A stretch of 64,000 bases of DNA from Punica granatum (GCF_007655135.1 NC_045128.1:42049885-42113884); one strand, 5' to 3'; shown: positions 37,028-49,806, counted from the first letter of the stretch. The notes: generated by a model from the sequence alone, not told the origin. Numbers and translations: made by a program.

Positions 37028-40000
37028 ATGGGAGACTTCAATTCATCATCAATGGAGGATGATGATATGGCTGCTCCTCTGTTTGAGAGACAGCTTCGCA
37101 AGAATTATGTTCAGAGGGCTGTGGATATAACCATCCTCTTGCTAATGGTCTCCTTGCTGTCGTACAGGCTGGTCTGCATCAGGAGCCACGGCGGCGATGG
37201 ATGGGAGGTGAAGACGTGGCAGGTGGCGATGGGGTGCGAGGCGTGGTTCACCTTCGTATGGGTTCTCGTCGTCAGCACCAAGTGGAACCTCCTCCGTTAC
37301 CTCACCTTCCCTCAACGTCTCCTCCAACGGTAAGTGATTAATTAACTAACAATAAACTGTATTTACAATATCAATGAGGACATGTCACGTGTATCAGTAG
37401 CTTCATTGGTTATGTACGTAGGAAGAGGGAGCTGCCAGCGATGGACATGTTTGTGACGACGGCAGACCCGGAGCTGGAGCCGCCTGTAATAATGGTGAAT
37501 ACGGTGCTCTCTCTGATGGCAGTGGACTACCCGGGTATGGCACACAAGCTGGCTGTCTACGTCTCAGACGACGCCTGCTCCCCTCTGACCTTCTTCGCCC
37601 TCTCCGAAGCAGCCAAGTTTGCTCAGCTCTGGGTCCCCTTCTGCCGAAAGCACAACATCCAAGTCAGAGCCCCATTCCGGTACTTCTCACCCACAGCCGA
37701 GCAGCCCCCTTCAGCCGGTGGTGGCTCTAACTCACCGGAGTTCCAACAAGAGTGGAAACATATAAAGGTAAATGATAAATAGCCTCCACGTACCCAGGGT
37801 TGATGAACATTGAGCAATCGGCGCATTCTAATCCTATCTCAGTCCCTTTCAAGCATAAATAATGGGCTAAACATGGACTTGGACGCAAGAGTAAATATGC
37901 ATACAAAAGGAAAATAGAGTCGGCCTTATTAAAATAGGGTGTAGCTGTAATAACGTATGTCCTCTTCTACTAATTAAAGGGTTCTAAGTTTAATATTCAG
38001 TTAAATTATTCATATTATTTTATTAGCTATTAAGAATTTTTTTTATTGTATTAGGTTTACAAACATCTTTTGTAATTAAAAAAAAAAAAGAGTTAGCCTT
38101 GACCGCCACTAGGATCCAATCACGCATTAAAGACGGGCAGAAAAAACATATGGAGAAGCCGAAAAGAATTGATTGTGTCAGTTTGTCTGCATATATATAT
38201 ATATATATACACATATTCGTGATTGTGTAAAGTTAATTGCTGTTTGGAGTTATTAGTAGACTAGTAATAACGTTAATTATTAAACTCTGGGTGGCGTGTC
38301 TGCTTTAATTGGTCTCCTACATGCACATATATGAACAATAAATTATAAGAATTAGTTAATATAGAAAGTCAGACTCCAATATTTAACATATGATACGCGG
38401 CAAGCAAATTGTAATTAAAAAAGAAGAAGAAAGCTAAATTCTTCTAACAAGCTTATCAATTCTCATTACTCGCATATATTAAATAGCTCTTAAATGTTAT
38501 GTAAATTATATTTCATGTCATTGCGAATAAAATTTTCAAATTAGGAGATACTTTTGTGATAGATATTGATTTGGAATTTTCCTTTCCCCTTTTCGCAGAA
38601 TGAGTACGAGAATTTAAATTGGAAGATAGAGGACGCACGTAAGAAGCCCGTTTCGAGTATCCTTTCTGCTGGAGAGTTTGCAGCTTTCGCAAATATGGAC
38701 CGTGGTAATCATCCTCCTATAGTTAAGGTAAATTCTACATTGCAGTGGGCTCCAATTTAGCAAATGCTTCGGCATGATGTCAATAGTGCATTCGTCCCAT
38801 CCCTTATTCGCGAAGATATAATTTGAATTTAATGTTTTCACCTACAAATCCCCCGTCGCGTAAATTCAACCCGGTCAACACACAAAACAGTCAATAGCAG
38901 ATATCCCGTGTCGTGGGTTTGACGTAGAAAAAGAACATATAGGGATTTTTAGTATAGAGAAAAGAATTAATTAATTATTTAATAATTAGAAGATCATAGA
39001 TTCGGTTTAGTTCATGGGACCAAGCGGCCATCGATAGATTACATATATGGGCAGACAAACACAATAAGACAAATTTACCAGATTTTCTGGATGAGGGAAT
39101 AATTCAATCAATCAAAATTTTAAGTTAAGTGGAGAAAGGGGTAGTACTGTAAAATACATATTCGCTAAGAGATTTTAATTTCGATTCTCATTACTTTATT
39201 TATTAATAAAAAAAAAGTTCCCTTTATGAGAACTTTACAAGTTATATATGCCGCTTGCCTCCATCCAATTGTATGATCTTTATTTTCACCGTGAATGGTA
39301 TATCTTCATAGACTAAAGGCTTCAATTTAATCAAGACATGGAAAATTTATATTCTCGGAAATTCTAGAAATGTCATTGTATCAGGTGACATATTTAATAC
39401 TTTCAATTGAGAATGTTTAGTACTTCAATTCAATTAGTTAGTATTTTTACCGTTTTTTATTCCTGATGAACAATATAAGATACAATTTACTTAAACTTAA
39501 ATACTAAATATTTACTACCGAAAAGAGTACTAAATATTTGAATTGAAATATCAAATGCATTACCGCGTGACATAGTTGATATATCGCATCTTAAGCACCA
39601 ATTCTTACATTCTTTTTCTTTTATATTCTTTTTACTTGTGGGATTGAAGATAATATGGGAGAATAAGGAAACTGCACCGGATGGACTTCCCCATCTAATA
39701 TACATATCAAGAGAGAAACGACCCAAACATCACCATCACTACAAGGCCGGTGCGATGAACACTCTAGTAAGTCACAGTAATGATTTCGGGTTATAAATTC
39801 GTGTTTTTTGGTCCTCCATTTCCAAATGAAAATTATTTCTCACATGCCATATGGATCGATTTTTGTTCTTCCTTTCTTGAATACGTGCTGCAGATAAGAG
39901 TGTCAGGTGTGATGACCAATGCCCCATTCATGCTGAATGTCGACTGTGACATGTACATGCATAATCCCCAGATTGCGCTACATGCACTGTGTCCTTTGCT

Positions 40001-41826
40001 CGATCCAAGATCCCAAAATGACACCGCTTATGTGCAGTGCCCTCAGAAATTTTACGACGGTTTAAAGGATGACCCTTTTGGGAACCAGCACGTCGTTTTA
40101 CAAGAAGTAAATACTTGCTCAATTACAGATTTAACCATTTCGACTTTTCAGTTGAATTTTGTGTCAAAAATAACTTGTGCCTTATTCTCTGTTTGGATTA
40201 GATCCTTATGCAGGGAATAGTGTCCATTCAAGGGCCTTTCTATTGTGGCACCGGATGCTTTCATCGTCGGAGAGTAATCTATGGGGCTTTGCCGAAGAAT
40301 GTGGACTCTAAGAAGAAAAATGCCAGATCAATGGATGGTAATTGTCGAAGTTCCCAATAAAATCCGTGCGATTGATTCAAAAAAATAGCTAACATGGTTT
40401 CCTCCCCCTCCCCTCCTACTCAATTGTTAGAGATATCATTAAGCGACTTTGGAAGCTCGGAGCAGTTCCTAAAATTGGTTACCCGGGCTTTAAAGGACGA
40501 ATCGGGTGCAGAAAAAGATTTGCCAAGCTCACTTGAGGCAGCACTTCATGTTGCAAGCTGTGGCTATGAGTATGGCACTTCTTGGGGTAAAAAGGTACCT
40601 AAGGACGAGAATCTGAACTCTCTGAATAATGTCTTGCATTGTACATTACGTAGCATCATCGACACTGCATTTTGAACGAGGGCAGATTAAGTTATTCTTT
40701 ATGGAGATGCCTTCAGATTATACGAACATGAATATGTTTTTAGTTGATCCTATTACATAAAATAGTGTGGTCCTGTTTACTGACGTATTCAAGCTTTGTT
40801 AGATTGGATTGATATATGGATCCACGACAGAAGATATCTCTACAGGGATGACAATCCAATCGAAGGGGTGGAGATCGGCTTACTGTTCACCAGACCCACC
40901 AGCCTTCCTCGGTTGTGCACCAACAGGAGGGCCAGCATCGTTGAACCAGATGAAGAGGTGGTCCACCGGACTTCTCGAAAGCCTTGTGAGCAAGTCCAAC
41001 CCTATAAGGGCCACCCTGTTGGGTAGGCTTCATTTTAGACAGTGTTTAACATACATATGGATCCTCATCTGGAACATCAGATCGATACCCGAACTCATCT
41101 ATGCCCTTCTCCCGGCTTATTGCATCATCAACAACTCCCACTTCTTGCCCAAGGTATAATCACAATTTGTAAATCCAGTGATTAATTTTTCCCAAAGGTG
41201 TCATGGTGAGGAATGCCATTTGCTATTTTTTTTTCCTTTCTTTTTGATTTTATAAATCTTTGCAGGTCCATGATCCGGCTATAATAATACCAGCATCCGC
41301 TTTTGCCATATACAACATCTACACACTATCAGAGTATTTCAGGTGCGGCTTATCAGCTCGAGCATGGTGGAACTACCAGCAGATGGCCAGAATCAACTCG
41401 GCTTGTGCCTGGTTGTTTGGTGTCCTAACCGTCCTGCTCAAGGTGCTGGGGATCTCTGATACCGTGTTTGAGATCACAAAGAAGGAGCAGTCCACTTCCA
41501 ATGACCAGCCCGATGCTGACTTGGGAAGGTTCACCTTTGATGAGAGCCCGATCTTCGTGCCGGGGACCACCCTCTTGCTAGTCCAACTTGCTGCCTTGGC
41601 CTTGCTAATGTTGGGGATACAACCGTCCCCAGGTGGCGCCAATGGTTCAGGACTGGCGGAGGTGGCATGCTCTTTGTTGGTGGTACTCTACTTCTGGCCT
41701 TTCCTAAGAGGCCTCCTGGGAAAGGGCAAATATGGGATTCCACTAAAAACTATCTATAAGTCAGCAGCCTTGTCTACCGTGTTTGTGTTGTTCTGCAGAT
41801 TCCCCTCTGTAGGGCTTCATCGATGA
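37028..41826 (+). CDS. Cellulose-synthase-like protein, CslB/CslH type (copy A3)
   Basis: Third intact copy. Exons 37028-37329, 37422-37767, 38599-38727, 39650-39766, 39894-40106, 40202-40337, 40431-40594, 40803-41153 and 41266-41826 give 772 aa, with the same exon lengths as A1 and A2. DD, DCD, TED and QMKRW are kept. Private changes include [10 protein letters not shown], a cysteine for glycine in [11 protein letters not shown], and [11 protein letters not shown] just after QMKRW; the glycine-to-cysteine change is in a conserved loop and might affect activity. From residue about 610 to the end it is almost identical to A1 and clearly different from A2. Confidence 0.9.
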
Positions 41827-42562
41827 TAAGGAAACCGACTACGTATATTAGATTGCATTTTTGTTGTTCCGTATAATAAGTTGATTGCTTGTATTTTAAA
41901 AATTTATTGAGTAAACCATCTAGGCACTTAGTTTCTTCCCACTGGAACTGCTGGCTGCTGTCACTTATCTTAGTATGTCACAATCCAAAACCAACCTCAA
42001 GTGGAAGTTAGTTTACAGCATCCGATGATCTCTATTTCGGTCTGTGAAATAAGAAGTTTTCGAAAGCAACACAATCTTTACATTGTAGGAGTAGTCTGTA
42101 GACGAGTAGAAGTACTCAGAAGTTGAGAATCTCCGAGGATACCATATGCTGTGTCCAGCCTGACTTTATGGACCGGAATGCATGCGCTGTCCGAATCTGA
42201 CCCTCTACTCACATCACTACTAGTCTGTATGGACTCAAATCAAAGCAATACTATGCCACACAACCCAATAACAAATGCCAAAATGAGCCTAAATTGATTT
42301 ACACTAATGGACAAAATTTACCTACCAGTCATCAGAGGATTTTAGTTAAAATACATATGCTTTCAAGATTGTATAAATCTTCGTAGAGTCTAGAAGTTAT
42401 AGTTAGGTTCACGTCCAGTCTCGCGGAACCTCAATTCTTATATTCACAGCAAAACTGAAGTGCAGATAGCTAATCGGCTTTACCCCGATGGCATTAGCCA
42501 GCCAGGCAACCATATGCTTCGACCAGCATTAAATGCTGGGCTAGGGGACCTTCAGTTCGTCG
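41827..42562. other. Spacer between A3 and B3
   Basis: Counterpart of 8123-8844 and 25503-26410, without the 25804 insertion. No gene seen. Confidence 0.6.
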
Positions 42563-45500
42563 ATGATGAAGGCCGGTGAGGAGGACGTTGCAGCTTCTCT
42601 GTTTGAAAGACAGCTACAGTGGAACTCTGCCCAGAGGGCCGCAGACATAGCCATACTCTTGCTAATGGTCTCCCTGCTGTCGTACCGGCTGGTCTGCCTC
42701 GCTTCGAGCCATGGTGGTGGGAGAGAGGTGACAACGTGGCAGGTGGAGATGGGGTGCGATCCGTGGTTCACCTTCGTATGGGTCCTCATCGTCAGCACCA
42801 AGTGGAACCTCCTCCATTACCTCACCTTCCCTCAACGTCTCCTCCAACAGTAAATACCGAACGGACTGTCTGTGTTGCAGCCATGAGGCATATGTATTAG
42901 TAGCTTCATTGATTATGTGTGTAGGGAGAGGGAGCTACTGGCCTTGGACATGTTCTTGACGACAGCAGACCCGGAGCTGGAGCCACCAATAATAACGGTG
43001 AACACGGTGCTCTCGCTGATGGCGGTGGACTACCCGGGTGCAGCGCACAAGCTGGCCGTCTATGGTCGGATGACGCCTGCTCCCCTCTCACCTTCTTCGC
43101 TCTCTCGGAAGCCGCCAAGTTTGCTCAGCTCTGGGTCCCTTTCTGCCGGACATACAACATCCGAGTTAGAGCCCCCCTCCGGTACTTCTCACCCGCGGCC
43201 AAGCAGCCCGTTTCCACTGGCAGGTCCGACTCATCAGAGCTCCAACAGGACTGGAAACATATTAAGGTAAAACACGCGGGGCCCCTGTGAAAGAACATAA
43301 TCGGTCCCTTTTGTTGCACTGGACGTGTTACAACAGTGCATATATTCACAGCCGACCTTTGTTTTAGAATGACTACGAGAAGCTGAGCAAGGAAATAGAA
43401 GACGCCAGCAAGGAGTCGGCTCCATGTGAACTTCCCGGGCATTTTGCCGCTTTGCAAATGTAAAGCGCTGGGATCATCCTCCTATAATCAAGGTAAATTA
43501 TCCCGTTCGGGCACCAAACCTTAGCCCATGATTAACCCAACATTATTTACAAGACATATAACACATACATGCTAGGCTCCATCCACGTACACCGTAACAT
43601 GCATATGCCAACGATCCCCGCACATCTAAATTTCTCAGACTGTTAACTACCTATTCAATTGTCGCTGCCAAGTTTATATTTGCATCATCTGCATCTTCTT
43701 AAGATCAAGTTTACTGAAATCACTCAGAGCATTTTCTTTGGTTTCCTGTTGAAGATCATCTGGGGAAATAAGGACGGCAAACCCAATGGATTGCCTCATC
43801 TGATATACATATCGAGGGAGCAATGACCCAAACACCATCATCACTACAAAGGCCATGCGGTGAATGCTCTAGTAAGTTACAAGTTATTACCGGTTCCCCT
43901 AGATATTGTTCTGGCTGGCTTCTACATTGTGAACTCGACCTATGAAAATTATTTAAAGCGCCATAAATGATTTAACGGTCCTCATTTGTTGTTTTGCTTC
44001 GCTGAGCAGATAAGAGCATCGGCTGTAATGACCAACGCACCTTTCATGCTGAATGTTGACTGCGACATGTATATGAACAATCCCCAGGTTGTCCTGCATG
44101 CGTTGTGCCTTATACACGACCCAATGTCCCAAAATGACACTGCATTTGTCCAATACCCTCAGAGATTCTAGGAATGTTTGAAGGACGACCCTTTCGCGAA
44201 CCAGTTTGTCGTCTATTATGAAGTAAACAGCAGCATTTACCTTCTTCTTCTTTTTTTTCAACTCTAGGATTCTCATGGAAATGTTTTTCTTGCAGTGTCC
44301 TCTGTATGGTTAGTCATTGGGCATGGACTAATGTCAATTCAAGGACCCTCCTATGGGGGAATAATCTACGGGTCTTGGCCAGAGGGCATCGGCATGAGAG
44401 AGAGATCTCCTATCTTCGAATGGTAAGAGATTTAAGAAAGTATCCTATCTATTCTTCCTGTGTGATTCTGATTCTCATTTACTTTTCCTTGATCTATCAG
44501 AGTACAGGTGGCGGAGCACTGTTGACTGAATTTGGCAACTTGAAACAGTTGATAAAATCAGTTGCCCATGCTTTTAAGGGAGAATCCGGCATGGGAAAAG
44601 ATATATCGAGCTCCCTCAAGGCAGCACATCAAGTTGTGAGCTGTAGCTATGACTATGGCACCGCGTGGGGTGAAAAGGTAACCAAGAACACTGCTGTCAA
44701 ATTCTATTCAAACTCGACGTCTGCCGATTGTACACTGCATTGATCGCATTATCGACTTCCCCCCGCATTAGAATCCTTATATTCTAGCTTTATGCTACAT
44801 GGAGATGATGCCCTTTGCCATTTCATATAGGTTGGATTGATTTACGGGTCTACCTCAGAAGACGTCGTCACAAGGTTGACAACGCATTCGAAGGGGTGGG
44901 GATCAGCATTCTGTTCACCGGACCCCCCCGGGCTTCTTGGGTTGTGCGCAGACTGGAGGCCCGGTATCATTGGCCCAAATGAAGAGGTCCACCGGGCTAC
45001 TTGAGATCGCACTGAGCAAGTCTAGCCCGATAATGGCCACACTTTTTGCAAGCTGCGATTTGGGCAGTGTTTGGCATACATGTTTTTCCTCCAATGGAAC
45101 GTCAGATCTGTACCTGAACTCATCTATGCCCTTCTCCCGGAATATTGCATCATCAGCAACTCTCACTTCTTGCCCAAGGTAAACATCGAAGACTTCGAAT
45201 GATGCTGCGACGAGCGTAACTTGCTAAGCACGAATGCTGAACCATCAGATCAACCATCTGAAAGTTTTTTCTCTTTTCCTGGTAAGGATATAAGCTTTGC
45301 AGGTACAAGAACCAGCTATACTGATACCAGCTGCCATATTCGTCACATAGAACGTATACACGTTATTGGAGTCCTTCAAGTGCGGGTTATCAGTCCGTGC
45401 ATGGTGGAACAATACTCAGCTTGTGCGTGGTCTTTCGCAGTCCTGAGCGTCCTGCTCGAGCTTCTGGGTATCTCGCCAACCATTTTTGAGATCACAAGGA

Positions 45501-45901
45501 CGGACCAGTCCACCTCCCGTGACGAGCCTGACAATGACCGGGGGAGGTTCACCTTTGATGAAAGCCCAATTTTTGTGCCGGGAACCAATCTCTTGCTAGT
45601 CTAACTGACAGCCTTGGCCATGCTATTGCTGGGGCTGCAGCCGCCACTAACCACTCTCTTGCTAGTCTTACTGACAGCCTTGGCCATGCTATTGCTGGGG
45701 CTGCAGCTGCCACCGAGAAATGGTGGCGGCTCGGGATTTGCAGAAGCGTTTTGCGCTCTTTGGGTGGTGCTGTATTTCCGGCCCTTCTTGCGAGGGCTCC
45801 TAGGAAAGGGGAAGTATAGGATTCCACTGAAAATTATCTATAAGTCAGCTGCCTTGGCAAGCATATTCGTGGTGTTCTGCAGATTCACCCCTAGGCTGTG
45901 A
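42563..45901 (+). pseudogene. Decayed CslB/H-like paralogue B3 (best preserved)
   Basis: Exon 1 is open from 42563, ending ...FPQRLLQ at a GT donor. It is then broken by a frameshift near 43063 (TATGGTCGGATGACG), a one-base deletion near 43451, TGA at 43824-43826 in the SREKRP-equivalent motif, TAG at 44169-44171 after QRF, and TAA at 45602-45604. Unlike B1 and B2 it keeps the whole DxD exon ([20 protein letters not shown]) and the first part of the last exon. The last exon also has an internal tandem duplication of about 60 bases (45605-45720). It keeps enough to show that the ancestor was a second, distinct CslB/H gene. Confidence 0.88.
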
Positions 45902-46315
45902 TAACAAGGCCACGAGATTTGTTCTGCAGTTTCACACCAGTATTTTTGGATCTAAATCCATATGCAGACTAGGATTACCCTCTCTTTATCAGGATGATTG
46001 CAGGGCGGCTCGAATATTTGGAAACTCTTGATTAGAATGCCCATAAAAACTTTCATGCAAGTTGAGAATTACAGGAAAATGCTTCAAGAAGGAGATATGT
46101 TCTCCAAGATCCTAAATCACTTTCGACTTCATATACTCTCTAACAAAAGTCCCCTAAAGAAGAAAGAATCGGATGCAAAAGAATCACAACAATGCCCACA
46201 AGGCCATATCAGAAGGGAAAATGAAAGAAAGAAAGAAAGAATATAATACAGTAAACTAAAATATAGCCAAAGTGAAAGATCGATTCGCCTTGAAGGACAA
46301 AACGTTCGACCACAC

Positions 46316-48544
46316 TCAATCCTCAGAAACACTGGATCGTTGAGGGATTGAGAGATTACTGTCGAGCATGAATGAGAGGTCATGCATCTGAGACATTATC
46401 CTCTCCACATCAGTCTTTGAACTTCTTGTGTTGGTTGTATCTTCACCTTTGACAGCTTCAGCTATGTTCCCGTCTTTTTCATCCAAGCTGAAGGTCCTGA
46501 ACAAGCAGAAGAAGTATGCACATAAATTTCTTCTGGTTAGGTTCCAGGAATGGAAACAGAATCTTTCTGAGTAGATTACTTATACTAAGATAAGTCTCAA
46601 ACCTGTCCATTGTGGAAGCTTCTGACTGCACTTTATTTACATTCTCTGGATCAGTTCGACTGTTGATTGCTCCTGAGAAGAGATCGGGTTGCTGAAAAGC
46701 ACCAAAATCAATCTCTCTTGCATCGTCTGCTGGACTGAATAAATTCATCCCAATAGGCTCTTCATGAGAAGTATTATCAGGACAATCTCCCTGGCCTGTT
46801 GAACTCGTGAAATCGTCCCAGGCCTCAAGAGAATCATCATTTTCATCAACCACCTTACTCTGGTTCAAATTTGTGCTGCCACTTTGCCCCTGATTGTCTT
46901 GGAACCAATCAGGAGCATCCACGGAACTGTTAGTCAGATCCATGAAGCCGCCAGCAAGAGTGGAATTAATTCCTAGGTTGTCTTGAAACCAATCGTCTGC
47001 ATTTGAGTGAGAAGAAGGTATAGCATCCCCCGAATTAGTATTTGCTGATCCAAACACCATGTCCATGTGCGTGGAAATATCGGCTTGAGAGCCTGCAAAA
47101 GGGTCAAATGATCTTGAATCTTTATTCTCAGCTGCTGAACCGGCAGACTGAAACTCTGTCACCCAAGAAGATTGATTGTTGTCCCTCTCATGTTCCTTGG
47201 GCTCCACAGGATTTGTTGAAGGCTGGGCATTCTCGAACAAACTGAGATCCTTTTGACCTTGAAAAGCTATGCTTTCATTTGCATGGTTCGTATTTATTGA
47301 CGAAAATTGCTCTTCGGATTGATTAAGCGTGACTTCTCCCTTCCCTTCGCTGAAAAAATTGTCAAGGTCGACTCCAGCCAGATTTAAAGAACTTCTGGCC
47401 TGAGGAGGTGCCTCACTAGTGGTATTTTCAGGTTTTTCTATCTCAGCATGCCATGAAATTTCTAAGTTCAGGAGTTCAGACAGTGGCATTTCATCTTTCG
47501 GTGTGCTTTGTCCTCTGTTCCTATCAGTTGCTTCAGGAATCAGTTCAACTACCTCCTGAGAAACAAACACGGTACCTTGTTAACAATAAATTCATCGTTA
47601 GCTCTCTGAATATCAACCAATCCACATGATCCAAATGTGATATGCACACTTCTAAAGGTTTTCACTTTGCTTGAATACTGATCCAACAAAATCCAGCCGA
47701 TGATGCGTAATAGTAAGGATGAGACGAATAATTTTGAGCCCCTCAAATTAATGAGCTTAAAGCGACAGTACTATGCAAAGTGCAGATATTACCCCAATAC
47801 GTCGGATCATACACAAAGTTGACCTAATAATCGTTCTGGCAAAAGAATGACCAACGTAGTAAGCCTACTCTGACCATTGCTTCTGACGTAGCCGGGCTCC
47901 AAAACCACATAAATATATCTTCAAATAGAAAGCTTTTTCGTAACCGAAAGTTGCGAATTTAATGGAAATCCCAATTTTCACCAACATTTGCTAATACTCT
48001 CAGCTCAAATGGTTTCCAGAATTCGACCGAGAAGGCAACCTTCGATGCGAGGATTAATGCAATAAAAAAAAAATGGAAACTACATTCCTTTCGATGTCAC
48101 GACTCAAGAAAGCGTCAGCAGAAGCCAGCTTCATGTTCATACAGTCAGCAAGACTATCAATTTCCAGCATAAGCTTGACGTGAGGGATAAGATAAGGAGA
48201 TAACAGAAGCTGATAATACTCACTGATCCGTCCAATTGCAGGGAATCGAGCAACCAACGGTACCCAGTGGTGGACCTGAAATTGATGGGATCGGGCGGGA
48301 TGTCACCGAACTGCTCCTTGCCGCAGAACACGCAGAAGAGGGATTTGATCCCTCTGAGGAGGCGGCCCTTGCAGTGCTTGCACTGGAGGTACGGAGGAGA
48401 GGGATCCAGCCGGGAGATCGAGTCCTCGAGCGGGGGCAGCTCGGGGAACGGCGGCCCGCTCGAATCGTAGGAGGGGATGTTGGCCTCCTGGCGGACCGAG
48501 ATCTGAAGCTGGTGTATGGTGTCGAGCGGGATTTGGTACGACAT
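46316..48544 (-). CDS. Uncharacterised plant zinc-ribbon protein (probably DUF7815 family)
   Basis: Three minus-strand exons, 48544-48224, 47555-46603 and 46496-46316, join in frame through GT-AG introns to 484 aa. The N-terminus holds a zinc-ribbon pattern CKHC-x12-CVFC at residues 55-74, followed by GYRWLLDSLQLDGS. The rest is acidic, low-complexity and probably disordered, with repeated DWFQDN, DPF and DDF words and a conserved-looking LNLAGVDLDNFFSE. The C-terminus ends in VERIMSQMHDLSFMLDSNLSI. No signal peptide or membrane segment is seen. I think this is the family called DUF7815, from memory. Function is unknown. It converges on pseudogene B3, and its stop lies only 29 bases past the end of unit 3. 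Exon borders were inferred by eye. Confidence 0.8.
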
Positions 48545-48589
48545 TTCTGGCGTTCCCGGAGCTCGAAGTTGGTTAAAAATGGCGGAATG

Positions 48590-48617
<28 letters not shown>
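48590..48617 (+). repeat. CT microsatellite in the 5' leader of the zinc-ribbon gene
   Basis: About 13 CT repeats, so GA repeats in the sense direction of the minus-strand gene, 46-73 bases before its AUG. GA/CT tracts are frequent in plant 5' UTRs and core promoters. Confidence 0.8.
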
Positions 48618-48620
<3 letters not shown>

Positions 48621-49078
48621 GAGCTTCGAGCGATGTTACTCGCTGCTGCTAATAAGCAGTGGAAGAAAAACCAACCGAGCTTCAGTTCAGGCTGTTAGCT
48701 CCGGTGTCCTGATGATACGTCGTCGCATCTTCCTGAAGTTTGATCTGATTCCTTTTTGCACCCTGAAGTTTGATATATTACCATATGACCCCAATTTTTT
48801 TGGTTTTTTAATATTTTGCCACAGACCGCAATTCTATCAAGATTAATGAGCTCCCAACAAAGAAAAACAAAATGTCGACGTGTAGAACATGATGGATGAA
48901 AGCCTAGACCCATAGGTGCGTATTGGGCCGGTTAAGACTTTTAAGGGGCAAAATAGCCCAAAGATCAAACTTCGGGATGCTTATTTTTTTAAAAAAATTT
49001 CCCTCTGTCATAAGGAAGTCCCATGTGCGTGCCTCATTTAGCTCTCATTCGGCTCTCATTTGGACCATATCTGACTCT

Positions 49079-49305
49079 ATGTCCTTGTTTGAATTCTGAA
49101 TTAAAATATTTTAATTTTAACTTTAACTTTAACTCAACACACTACACAACAAAAACACACATTTTTTAAGTCAAAAATTTTAATTTTAACTCAATACATT
49201 ACACAATAAAACACACATTTCCCAAGTCAAATTTATAATCTCATCTCATTTATCCTTTTTCACGATCAAAATCAAAACTATTTTAATTCTGTAACCAAAC
49301 ACACA
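49079..49305. mobile_element. MITE-like element related to the 25804 insertion
   Basis: Starts with a degenerate TGTCCTTGTTTGAATTC end and finishes CTGTAACCAAACACACAG. The interior twice carries the phrase ACAAAAACACACA or similar, with AAGTCAAATTTATAAT and TCATCTCATTT as in the unit 2 element. The ends are weaker, suggesting an older copy with an internal partial duplication. Confidence 0.6.
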
Positions 49306-49556
49306 GTAACCATAGGTCCTGACCTGGACATGGACCTCGTACGGCCCAAATAGCAGAAATAACATGACACGCATTACATAAAGCATGTAAGTCAAACTTT
49401 GTGTGAGAAGAGCAATGTGCCTGGTGCAGTGGCGCGCAGGTCATCAATTCGGGATCGAAGAGACTCCTGTTCAATTTTAGAGATAAGATTTATCGCGTCC
49501 CTTTTATTTCCTTTCTCTTCGACTCACACTCGACACTAGGATTATTAGAAAAGAAC

Positions 49557-49740
49557 ATAACTGAAACGGAGAATTGAATCGAGCCGAACCAAAATAACTA
49601 GTTCGAAATAGTTCGATTCTTTGACAGTCAAATGGTTCGGTTCAGATCGATACTCAAGTAACCGACCGAACCGTCTTTGTGTTTCGAAATGGTTCGGCTC
49701 AATTTTCGAACCGAATCGCACCGTGAACACCCCTCGCAAA
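49557..49740. repeat. GGTTCGGTTC-rich repetitive stretch
   Basis: Multiple copies of GTTCGG, CGAACC and GAACCGAA in both orientations make the stretch self-complementary. Such sequence is commonly dispersed in plant genomes, possibly as part of non-autonomous DNA transposons. Boundaries are uncertain. Confidence 0.4.
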
Positions 49741-49806
49741 AAAGAACTGTCCCTTGGCAAAATTCCCAGCTTCCGATACTCATTCAAATTCAACCTTTCT
49801 TCCTTA

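Larger units (their letters stand above)
35109..46287 (+). repeat. Tandem array unit 3 (11.2 kb, no plastid DNA)
   Basis: Third direct repeat: leading block, intact gene A3 and the least decayed pseudogene, B3. Similarity to units 1 and 2 continues past B3 through a GAAA-rich stretch and ends at GATCGATTCG (46278-46287). In units 1 and 2 the plastid DNA starts immediately after the matching bases. Here unique sequence follows, leading into the last exon of the minus-strand gene at 46316. The unit also lacks the inverted-repeat transposon and shows what looks like its empty site near 46204-46212. Confidence 0.92.

Noticed and set aside
48236..48652. 138-codon plus-strand frame over the zinc-ribbon gene
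   Set aside because: It is antisense to exon 1 of the minus-strand gene, which has the zinc-ribbon cysteines and good splice sites.
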